A stretch of DNA of 5,339 bases, taken from Opitutia bacterium UBA4654. Lineage in GTDB: Bacteria > Verrucomicrobiota > Verrucomicrobiia > Opitutales > Intestinicryptomonadaceae. The position numbers were made by a program, and so were the translations under genes. Position 1 is the stretch's first letter, and the number at the start of each line of letters is the position of its first letter. Location: the NCBI GenBank assembly GCA_002405555.1, contig DHMA01000102.1:1667-7005 (forward strand). Direction: 5' to 3'. Under the pieces are notes generated by a model. The model saw only the letters and a program-made list of their open reading frames with translations. It ran no database searches and was not told the DNA's origin. This document shows positions 1 to 5,339 of the stretch, piece after piece.

Positions 1-641
1 ATTTCCCGATAACAAAAAATAACTGTTGGCGCGATTTTCTGGTTGAAACCGCCCCCGATTCCCGCGGCGTAATGACTCTTGAAAACGCCGCCTACGAGTT
101 CGACCTGCCCAACTGGGGCAAGGTGCTTGTCCTTTCTCTCGAATTCGCCCCGCGCGACGAAACTCTCGATTGGGCGAAGAAGCTCATGACTTCCGAAAGG
201 TTCAAGAACCACAAGGTGATTCTGCTCACGCACTCCATTTTGCGCGTTTCCGAAAAGGAGGTTTTTGTAATCAAGACCGAGAAGTACAAGCTCACTCCGC
301 GCAACTACGCCGAGGCAGTGCTGAAAAAGCTTGCGGACGACTCCGACAATTTGAAGCTCGTTCTCTGCGGGCACTCAGGCAGACCCGCCAGAATGTCGGG
401 CAACATTGACTACACGAACGCGAAGGGCAGGAAGATTCCGCTGGTGCTCTTCAACCCGCAGTCCTGCGGCGGCTGGTTCGGCAACGGCGGCGACGGCTGG
501 CTGCGCATCATGGAATTCATGCCCGACGGCAAGACGATTTCCATGCGGACATACTCCCCCCTGTTTGCCGCCTCCGAGCGCACTCAGGATTTGTCGTGGA
601 ACCGCGATTCCGACAACGAATTCAAGCTTGTGATAGAATAG
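1..641 (+). CDS. Calcineurin-like metallophosphoesterase, C-terminal part (5' end outside window)
   Basis: The frame is open from base 3 to a TAG at 639-641, giving 212 residues. The ATG at 72 is internal, because family-like sequence continues upstream of it with no stop. Visible signatures, numbered from base 3, are LVLSLEFAPRD at about 42-52, the TH of VILLTHS at 76-77 and GH of LCGHSG at 123-124. These match the later metal-binding motifs of calcineurin-like phosphoesterases. NGGDGWLR and RTYSPLF near the end are typical of a large, often secreted, subgroup. The early metal-binding motifs (DxH, GDxxD, GNHD) must lie upstream of the window, so export and full domain layout cannot be judged. 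The substrate is unknown; a phosphomonoester or phosphodiester is expected from the fold. The gene converges on the ribF operon and looks unrelated to it. The family call is fairly secure; the specific function is not. Confidence 0.85.
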   Translation, partial: FPITKNNCWRDFLVETAPDSRGVMTLENAAYEFDLPNWGKVLVLSLEFAPRDETLDWAKKLMTSERFKNHKVILLTHSILRVSEKEVFVIKTEKYKLTPRNYAEAVLKKLADDSDNLKLVLCGHSGRPARMSGNIDYTNAKGRKIPLVLFNPQSCGGWFGNGGDGWLRIMEFMPDGKTISMRTYSPLFAASERTQDLSWNRDSDNEFKLVIE

Positions 642-667
642 TTCGGCGCAGGCGCAAAGGCGCGGGG

Positions 668-690
668 CGCGGTTCGTTTTCCGCGTTTTT
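668..690 (+). terminator. Candidate intrinsic terminator 1 of the phosphoesterase gene
   Basis: Bases 668-672 (CGCGG) pair perfectly with 681-685 (CCGCG) around an 8-nt loop, and TTTTT follows at 686-690. The hairpin begins 26 bases after the TAG of the plus-strand gene. The stem is only 5 bp, so alone it would be modest. Its place directly before a stronger hairpin suggests a tandem arrangement. The call rests on reading the sequence; no folding energy was calculated. Confidence 0.5.
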
Positions 691-697
691 CAAAGCG

Positions 698-735
698 AAA
701 GCGGGCGGGTAATCCGTCCGCTTTTTGCGTTTTTT
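698..735 (+). terminator. Strong intrinsic terminator 2, possibly bidirectional
   Basis: Bases 698-708 pair with 714-724 as an 11-bp stem containing one G-U pair, closed by a 5-nt loop (709-713). T-rich sequence follows on the plus strand: the T-run 722-726, whose first three bases also close the stem, and TTTTTT at 730-735. This is a classic Rho-independent terminator for the plus-strand gene. Read on the minus strand, the same hairpin is followed only by CGCTTTG after the stem-closing TTT, a weak U-tract. It lies about 80 nt after the ribF stop, so it may also end the operon transcript less efficiently. Confidence 0.8.
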
Positions 736-804
736 GAAATGGAGTTGCCGCCGATTTTTCGCGTCCGCCGTTGCCGCCGAAAACGGGGCGGGGCGGCTTG
801 CGTG

Positions 805-1749
805 TTATTTTGCGTTTGCGGGCAAGCCGAAGTATTCCGCCGCCGCCGCCTTGTCTTTTGCGATTTGCGATTTCAGTTCGTCGAGCGACGCGAACTTCAT
901 TTCGGGGCGCAGGAATTTAAGAAAGTCAACCGAGATTTTCGCGCCCGCGCCGAAATCGACGCTTCCGAAAAGATTTGTTTCGAGCACGGGTTCGGCGATG
1001 TCGTCAACCGTCGGGTTCAGCCCGTAGTTTGCGACGCCCTTGTAGCTTGCGCCGTTTGCCCGCAGTTCCGTCGCGTAGACGCCGAACGGCGGCTTGCAGT
1101 CGGGATTCCATTTGATGTTGAGCGTGGGAAATCCTATTGTGCGCCCCAATTTTTTGCCGTCCGCGACCGTTCCGCGCGCCGAGTACGGCCGCCCCGCGAT
1201 TTCCCCGAACAATTCGAGGTTTCCGCTTTCGAGGGCGTCGCGCATGAGCGAAGAGCTTTTTCTGCGCCTGTCGGGCAGGTGCTCGCTTTTGACTGCGGCG
1301 TATTTCCAGCCGTTTGCCTTTGCGGTTTCGGCGAGCGTTTTTGCGTCGCCTTTTGCGCCGTGCCCGTAGCGGAAGTTGTCGCCTGTGGCGATTCCCCTAA
1401 GTCGGGGGAATTTCGATTTGAGGAAGCTTCCGAAATCCGCGCAAGTGCGTTCGGCGAAAGGCTTGTCGAAGTTTTTTACGAAGACCGCGTCCGCGCCCGC
1501 CTCCGCGAACATTTCCGCGCGGACGCCGCTCGGAAAGAGCATGCGGACGGGCGGGCGTCCCATATCGACGACTTTCGACGGGTGGGGCGAAAACGTGAGG
1601 ATTCCGAGTTTTGCGCCGCATTCCGCCGCGATTTTACGCGCGGCTTCGACCACGCGCATGTGTCCGCCGTGAAGGCCGTCGAACATGCCGATTGCCAGCA
1701 CGCATGGGTGCGGGTAGTTGCCGATGTCGTCGAGCTGAACGGCGTCCAT
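805..1749 (-). CDS. ribF: Bifunctional riboflavin kinase / FMN adenylyltransferase (FAD synthetase)
   Basis: RibF makes FMN from riboflavin and ATP, then FAD from FMN and ATP, in the cytoplasm. The 314 residues match the usual full length. The N-terminal nucleotidyltransferase module shows IGMFDGLHGGH (20-30), FSPHP (53-57), TGDNFRYGHGAKGD (122-135) and SSSLMR (165-170), the place of the family SSTxIR motif. The C-terminal kinase module shows GRPYSARGTVADGKKLGR (186-203), GFPTLN (206-211, equivalent of the PTAN motif), GVANYGLNPTV (238-248), VLE (255-257, with the expected acidic residue) and FLKFLRPEMKF further on. The ATG lies 4 nt after the truB stop with no clear Shine-Dalgarno sequence, suggesting coupled translation. 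It is the last gene of the operon. No FMN riboswitch precedes it, as there is no room. The SSS for SST change is conservative, so activity is expected. Confidence 0.95.
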   Translation of the reverse strand: MDAVQLDDIGNYPHPCVLAIGMFDGLHGGHMRVVEAARKIAAECGAKLGILTFSPHPSKVVDMGRPPVRMLFPSGVRAEMFAEAGADAVFVKNFDKPFAERTCADFGSFLKSKFPRLRGIATGDNFRYGHGAKGDAKTLAETAKANGWKYAAVKSEHLPDRRRKSSSLMRDALESGNLELFGEIAGRPYSARGTVADGKKLGRTIGFPTLNIKWNPDCKPPFGVYATELRANGASYKGVANYGLNPTVDDIAEPVLETNLFGSVDFGAGAKISVDFLKFLRPEMKFASLDELKSQIAKDKAAAAEYFGLPANAK

Positions 1750-1753
1750 TTTG

Positions 1754-2482
1754 TCAGAGCGCGAAGCTCGGCACTGCCGACGCCACGGGTATGAGGATTT
1801 TCTTTATCGCCGAGGGGCTTAGTTGCGAAAGCTTTTCGACGGTGATTGCGTTTTCGACGTTGAATTTGTCGCTCGAAATTCTGCGCAGCTGCGTCATGTG
1901 CGCCCCGCAGCCGATTTTTTTGCCGAGGTCGTGGCAGACGGTTCTCACATATGTGCCCTTGCTGCACGCGAGCCTGAACTTCGCCGTGGGTTTGCTCCAT
2001 TCGAGCAGTTCGAATTTGGAGATGTTGATGAAGCGCGGTTCGCGCTGAACCTCCTGACCCTGTCGGGCGAGTTTGTAGAGGGGGATTCCGTTGAGCTTTT
2101 TTGCCGAGAACATCGGGGGCGTCTGGTACTGGTCGCCGAGGAACGACGCCATTTGCTCGCGCATGTACGCTTCGTCGACGGATTCGGGCACGGGGAGTTC
2201 GGAGACTACTTCGCCCTCCGAGTCCTGCGAGTTCGTTTCGACGCCGAGCTTCATTTCGCCGTCGTAGACTTTGTCGAGGCTCATGAGGTACTGCGAAACT
2301 TTCGTCGCGCGTCCCACGAGGATTACGAGCAGCCCCGTAGCGAGGGGGTCGAGCGTGCCCGCGTGCCCCACGCTTCTGATTTTGAGTATGCGCCGCACTT
2401 TGTTCACGACGTCGTGCGACGTGCAGCCCGCGTCTTTGTCGATGAGGAGAATGCCCTCGTATTCAGAACCCGCTTTTTCCAT
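1754..2482 (-). CDS. truB: tRNA pseudouridine(55) synthase TruB, short form without PUA domain
   Basis: TruB isomerises U55 in the T-loop of tRNAs to pseudouridine. The 242-residue product starts GILLIDKDAGCTSHDVV (10-26) and carries the catalytic motif GHAGTLDPLATGLL (39-52), with Asp45 as the expected nucleophile. KVYDGEMKLGVET (71-83), TPPMFSAKKLNG, LYKLARQG and CSKGTYVRTVCHDLG are further family blocks in the right order. The protein stops shortly after the catalytic domain at SAVPSFAL, whereas E. coli and B. subtilis TruB run past 300 residues with a C-terminal RNA-binding PUA-type region. The ATG at 2482 was chosen because it sits just before the conserved start of the family, overlaps the nrnA stop as TAATG, and has AGGT upstream. 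The frame stays open farther upstream, but that extension reads through nrnA in the wrong frame and is Arg-rich junk. Confidence 0.95.
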   Translation of the reverse strand: MEKAGSEYEGILLIDKDAGCTSHDVVNKVRRILKIRSVGHAGTLDPLATGLLVILVGRATKVSQYLMSLDKVYDGEMKLGVETNSQDSEGEVVSELPVPESVDEAYMREQMASFLGDQYQTPPMFSAKKLNGIPLYKLARQGQEVQREPRFINISKFELLEWSKPTAKFRLACSKGTYVRTVCHDLGKKIGCGAHMTQLRRISSDKFNVENAITVEKLSQLSPSAIKKILIPVASAVPSFAL

Positions 2483-3486
2483 TATTTTAACCTGTCTGCG
2501 TTTTGAAGCGAAGCCTCTATGAGGTTCAAGAGCTTCGGATAGAACGTGTTGATTGTTTCGCCCTCGGCGGTGAAGCCCGCCGCCGCAAGGTGTCCGCCGC
2601 CTCCGAAATGCGCGGCTATTTCGTTGACTTTGTATTCGGGCGTTTTTGCGCGGAGGCTTCCCTTGACGCCGTTTTTCATGTCTTCGAGAAGCACCGCGAT
2701 GTCCACGCCGTCCACGCTTCTTGCGTAGTCCACAAGGCCGTCGCTGTCCGCCTTTTCCGCGCCCGTTTTTTCGTAGACGCCTTCGGGCAGCAGCCCTATG
2801 CAGACGCGCCCGTCGAAGTGCATTGTGAGCGTTTGCAGGTAGGACGCCAGAAGTTTGAGTTTTGCGAATTTTTCGCGCTGGTAGAGCTGTATTGCGACCC
2901 ACGCCGCGTCCGCGCCCGCCTTTACGAGCGACGTCGCGATTTCGAAAGTTTTAGTGCGCGTCGATGTTGTCGTGAACTGCCGCGTGTCCATGACAATTCC
3001 CATGTAGAGCCTGTTTGCGGTCTCTTTCGAGATTTCAAGCCCCGCGTCGAGCGCGAGTCCGCCGATAAGCTCGGCAGTCGCTCCCGCCTTTGCGTCGATT
3101 ATGTTGATTTTTGCCGACGGGCGGTTTGTCGCGTGGTGGTCTATGCACGCGAGCGGTTCGGGAAAGCGTTTGCAGAGCGAGAGGTTTGTCCGCGCGTAGT
3201 CGGCGCAGTCCACCGTCATGATGTCGAAGGAAGTGTCGTCGAAAGTTTCGGCGTCGAGCATGGTTTCGCCGACCGCGAAATTTTCGTAGAGGTAGGGCAC
3301 TTTGTTTTGGTTCACGCACACGACTTGCGTTGCGCCCGCCTGCCGCAGAAAGTCGGCCGCGGCGAATTGCGAGGAAACGCAGTCGCCGTCGGGGCGCATG
3401 TGCCCCGCGACCGCGATTTTCCTGCCGCGGGCGGCGTTCAGCAACGCCCTGAATTCTTCGGCGTATTCGGGGAAGAACAGGCTCAT
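2482..3486 (-). CDS. nrnA: DHH/DHHA1 phosphoesterase, NrnA-type nanoRNase / pAp phosphatase
   Basis: Characterised NrnA proteins degrade RNA oligomers a few nucleotides long and dephosphorylate 3'-phosphoadenosine 5'-phosphate. The 334-residue length fits. The DHH domain motifs are in order: GHMRPDGD (28-35), TVDCAD (91-96), IDHH (115-118) and MDTRQF (166-171). The C-terminal DHHA1 domain has GGGGHLAAAGF (295-305), the substrate-binding glycine-rich motif. All metal-coordinating Asp and His positions I can recognise are present. The usual DTG of motif IV is DTR here. The ATG overlaps the rbfA stop as ATGA and the TAA overlaps the truB ATG as TAATG, indicating coupled translation. Placement between rbfA and truB is the common location for this family and favours NrnA over RecJ-like or cyclic-di-AMP (GdpP-like) DHH proteins, which carry extra domains. 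Substrate preference (nanoRNA versus pAp) cannot be read from sequence. Confidence 0.9.
   Translation of the reverse strand: MSLFFPEYAEEFRALLNAARGRKIAVAGHMRPDGDCVSSQFAAADFLRQAGATQVVCVNQNKVPYLYENFAVGETMLDAETFDDTSFDIMTVDCADYARTNLSLCKRFPEPLACIDHHATNRPSAKINIIDAKAGATAELIGGLALDAGLEISKETANRLYMGIVMDTRQFTTTSTRTKTFEIATSLVKAGADAAWVAIQLYQREKFAKLKLLASYLQTLTMHFDGRVCIGLLPEGVYEKTGAEKADSDGLVDYARSVDGVDIAVLLEDMKNGVKGSLRAKTPEYKVNEIAAHFGGGGHLAAAGFTAEGETINTFYPKLLNLIEASLQNADRLK
2490..2493 (-). promoter_or_regulatory. Probable ribosome binding site of truB (AGGT)
   Basis: On the minus strand the sequence before the truB ATG reads ACAGGTTAAAATA. AGGT matches part of the anti-Shine-Dalgarno complement, and its AGG ends 8 nt before the ATG. 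It lies inside the last codons of nrnA. It is the clearest such site among the operon's visible starts and supports choosing the ATG at 2482 over the longer open frame. Confidence 0.5.
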
Positions 3487-3854
3487 TCGGGCTTTTCCGC
3501 TTCCCCTTCGGGCTTTTGTCCGGCGTCGATTTCGTCGATTGCCGCGAGTATTTTAAGGGCGCGTTCGCCCGACGCGTCGAAAATGAATTGCAGGTCGGGC
3601 GAGTATTTCAGCACCACTTTTTTTGAGAGCATTTGGCGCAGTTCCTTTTTTATCGACGCCAAAAACTTGCCCGCCCGCGCGATGTTTTCGCGGTTTCCGA
3701 GCGCGGAATAGTAGATTTTCGCGTTTCTGAGGTCGGGCGAGACGTCCGCCTCTGTCAGCGTGATTGACACCGACTCCGAACGCCAGCGGCTGTGCAGCAG
3801 CGCGCTAAGCTCTTGGAGTATCAATTCGCCGACTCTGATTTTGCGCTGTCCCAT
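3483..3854 (-). CDS. rbfA: 30S ribosome-binding factor A
   Basis: RbfA binds the maturing 30S subunit and assists late 16S rRNA processing around the 5' end and helix 1. The product has 123 residues, normal for the family. Recognisable blocks are the N-terminal RKIRVGELILQELSALL helix (4-20), SVSITLTEADVSPDLRNAKI (28-47, the usual T-V-S-DL-A-V strand region) and YSPDLQFIFDASGERALKI near 84-102, all typical of its KH-like fold. The tail after about residue 110 is short, Lys/Glu/Pro-rich and probably disordered. The ATG follows the infB stop by 3 nt with no Shine-Dalgarno motif, so it probably depends on ribosomes finishing infB. Its TGA overlaps the next start as ATGA. Being directly after infB is the classic arrangement and reinforces the call. 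Confidence 0.93.
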   Translation of the reverse strand: MGQRKIRVGELILQELSALLHSRWRSESVSITLTEADVSPDLRNAKIYYSALGNRENIARAGKFLASIKKELRQMLSKKVVLKYSPDLQFIFDASGERALKILAAIDEIDAGQKPEGEAEKPE

Positions 3855-3857
3855 ATT

Positions 3858-5339
3858 TTAGAGGTCGGGTCTGATTTCGAGGATTTCGAAGCATTCGATA
3901 ACGTCGCCCGTTTCGAATTCGTCGAAGTTGTTTAGCGAGATGCCGCATTCGTAGCCCGCGCGGACTTCCGAAACGTCGTCCTTGAAGCGTTTGATGTCGA
4001 ATATCTTGCCCTTCGAAATTTCCTTGCCCTTGCGGAACACCCTCGCGAACTTGTCGCGCTTGACAAGCCCTTCGGTGACCATGCAGCCCGCGACCTTTCC
4101 GCCTTTCGAGACGTTGAAGAGCGCGCGCACTTCCGCCGCGCCGAGTTTGTTTTCGCGCAGTTCGGGTTCGAGGAGGTTTTTCATCGCGTCGCGAACCATG
4201 TTGATGAGTTCGTAGATGATGTTGTGCGTGATGAATTCAACGCCCTTGTGCTTTGCGTAGCCCGAAACGCCGTTTTCCATCTTGACGTTGAACGCCACGA
4301 TTGACGCGTTTGCGGTTGCGGCGAAATCGACGTCGGTTTTCGAGATTTGCCCGACGCCGCTTGAAATTACTTCGAGCTTTACCTTGTCGCTCTTGATGTC
4401 CTCCAAGCAGGCGACGAGCGCTTCCACCGTGCCCGAAACGTCGCTCTTTACGACGCACCTGAAAATCTTCTGGTCCTTGTTTTCGATTGCCGCCATCAGC
4501 TCTTCGAGGCTCGTGGGCTTGGGGGCGACTTCCGCCGCCTCCGCCTTTTTGCGTTCGAGGATTGCCTCTTCGGTCATCTTTCGCGCGGTTCTGTCGTTTT
4601 CGACGCGCTTGAAAGATTCGCCCGCTTCGGGCGCGCCCGTCCAGCCCATTACGACCGCGGGGGTCGCGGGGGTTGCGTTGTTCATCTTTTTGCCCCTGTC
4701 GTCGAGCAATGCGCGCACTTTGCACCAGTTTTCGCCGCAGACGAGCACGTCGCCGGGCTTCATTGTTCCCGCGCGGACGATGACAGTCGATGTCGCGCCG
4801 CGGCCTGCTTCGAGCTGGCTTTCGATTACCACGCCCTCTACCGTCGCCTTCGGGTTTGCCTTCAAGTCCATCATTTCGGCTTGCAGGAGCACGAGTTCGA
4901 GCAGTTTGTCGATGTTCGTGTTTTTGAGCGCGGAAATCGGCGTGCAGAGCACTTCGCCGCCCCAGTCTTCCGAGGTGATTCCGCGCTTTTGCATTTGCTG
5001 TTTTACGCGGTCGATGTTCGCGCCCTTTGCGTCCATTTTGTTGATTGCAACGACTATCGGCACGCCCGCCTTTTGGGCGAAGTTAAGGGCTTCGTCGGTC
5101 TGCGGCATGAAGCCGTCGTCTGCGGCGACGACGAGGATTGCGATGTCGGTCACATTCGCTCCGCGTTCGCGCATTTTAGAGAACGCCGCGTGGCCTGGGG
5201 TGTCGAGGAAAGTGATTTTCTTGCCGCCGCAGTCCACCTGATAGGCGGCGGTGTGCTGGGTGATTCCGCCCGCTTCGCCCGCGACGACGTTCGTGTTTCT
5301 GATTGTGTCGAGCAGCGTGGTTTTGCCGTGGTCGACGTG
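3858..5339 (-). CDS. infB: Translation initiation factor IF-2, from the P-loop to the C-terminus (5' end outside window)
   Basis: IF-2 is the GTPase that delivers fMet-tRNA to the 30S subunit and promotes 50S joining. The visible 493 residues begin inside the G1 motif with HVDHGKTTL; the first Gly lies just outside. Numbered from there: G2 GGITQHTAAY (24-33), G3 DTPGH (46-50), G4 NKMD (100-103) and G5 SAL (136-138). Next come a beta-barrel domain (about 165-250; IESQLEAGRG), a charged Ala/Glu/Lys linker (about 250-290), domain III (KSDVSGTVEAL onwards) and the C-terminal tRNA-binding part (AGCMVTEGLVKR, RFKDDVSEVRAGYECG, TGDVIECFEILEI). The frame is open to the window edge; the GTG at 5237 is internal and is not a start. 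The missing part should include the variable N-terminal region and true start. The G2 HTAAY differs from the common HIGAY. It is the most upstream visible gene of the operon. Confidence 0.97.
   Translation of the reverse strand, partial: HVDHGKTTLLDTIRNTNVVAGEAGGITQHTAAYQVDCGGKKITFLDTPGHAAFSKMRERGANVTDIAILVVAADDGFMPQTDEALNFAQKAGVPIVVAINKMDAKGANIDRVKQQMQKRGITSEDWGGEVLCTPISALKNTNIDKLLELVLLQAEMMDLKANPKATVEGVVIESQLEAGRGATSTVIVRAGTMKPGDVLVCGENWCKVRALLDDRGKKMNNATPATPAVVMGWTGAPEAGESFKRVENDRTARKMTEEAILERKKAEAAEVAPKPTSLEELMAAIENKDQKIFRCVVKSDVSGTVEALVACLEDIKSDKVKLEVISSGVGQISKTDVDFAATANASIVAFNVKMENGVSGYAKHKGVEFITHNIIYELINMVRDAMKNLLEPELRENKLGAAEVRALFNVSKGGKVAGCMVTEGLVKRDKFARVFRKGKEISKGKIFDIKRFKDDVSEVRAGYECGISLNNFDEFETGDVIECFEILEIRPDL

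Larger units (their letters stand above)
805..5339 (-). other. Operon infB-rbfA-nrnA-truB-ribF (upstream end outside window)
   Basis: Five same-strand genes are separated by 3 nt, -4 nt (ATGA), -1 nt (TAATG) and 4 nt. No promoter or terminator fits between them, so a single transcript is inferred. In many bacteria the cluster is preceded by rimP and nusA, which could lie beyond the right edge. The nearest downstream hairpin is at 698-724, about 80 nt past the ribF stop. Confidence 0.85.

Noticed and set aside
645..670. Four copies of GGCGC in 26 bases just after the phosphoesterase stop
   Set aside because: The spacing is irregular and the units are very short in GC-rich DNA; there is no sign of a protein site or an expanding repeat.
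745..780. Direct repeat TTGCCGCCGA at 745-754 and 771-780
   Set aside because: It has only ten bases of common GC-rich sequence and two copies. It can form a hairpin with 792-797 on the minus strand, but no U-tract follows.
1750..1753. FMN riboswitch before ribF
   Set aside because: Only 4 nt separate truB and ribF, and I see no conserved RFN-element sequence in the end of truB.
739..1794. 351-codon open frame on the plus strand opposite ribF
   Set aside because: It is antisense to a full-length conserved gene, its Arg/Cys/Phe-rich composition fits mirrored codon bias, and it would start downstream of a strong terminator.
2483..2902. Possible 140-residue N-terminal extension of TruB
   Set aside because: It overlaps nrnA in another frame, is Arg-rich and unlike any TruB. 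The ATG at 2482 fits the family start, the TAATG overlap and the upstream AGGT.
2503..3711. 402-codon open frame on the plus strand opposite nrnA and rbfA
   Set aside because: Its product is rich in Arg, Val, Phe, Ala and Cys with no recognisable domain. It lies fully antisense to two confidently identified genes, and the strong codon bias of those genes readily leaves the opposite frame open.
4282..5241. 319-codon open frame on the plus strand opposite infB
   Set aside because: The product is Ser/Thr-rich low-information sequence with no domain; the opposite strand encodes unmistakable IF-2.

Overview
The window comes from a moderately GC-rich bacterial chromosome. Almost all of it is coding, and two oppositely oriented transcription units converge near base 700. 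On the minus strand, from the right edge leftwards, runs a tightly packed housekeeping operon: infB (5' part cut off by the window edge), rbfA, a DHH/DHHA1 phosphoesterase of the NrnA type, truB and ribF. On the plus strand, the left edge carries the 3' part of a calcineurin-like metallophosphoesterase gene.

The host cannot be named from the sequence alone. The order infB-rbfA-nrnA-truB-ribF is widespread in bacteria. The phosphoesterase's C-terminal sequence (LSLEFAPRD, NGGDGWLR, RTYSPL) resembles enzymes I associate with Verrucomicrobiota, Planctomycetota and similar groups. My best inference is a PVC-group bacterium, perhaps Verrucomicrobiota/Opitutae. Confidence in that is low to moderate.

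Layout: bases 1-641 hold the partial phosphoesterase. Bases 642-804 are the only real intergenic stretch. It holds two consecutive plus-strand hairpins followed by T-runs, which look like tandem intrinsic terminators; the second could also act weakly on the converging operon. Bases 805-1749 are ribF, 1754-2482 truB, 2482-3486 nrnA, 3483-3854 rbfA and 3858-5339 partial infB. The four junctions are a 4-nt gap, a TAATG overlap, an ATGA overlap and a 3-nt gap. This implies one transcript with translational coupling, and its promoter lies outside the window.

The operon joins translation initiation (IF2), 30S maturation (RbfA), tRNA psi55 formation (TruB), removal of very short RNAs and/or pAp (NrnA) and FMN/FAD synthesis (RibF). 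This is a known conserved association. I found no mobile element, RNA gene, CRISPR array, riboswitch or candidate new system. The points worth a second look are small: motif variants in RibF, IF2, NrnA and the phosphoesterase, a TruB too short for a PUA domain, weak Shine-Dalgarno signals, and the double terminator.
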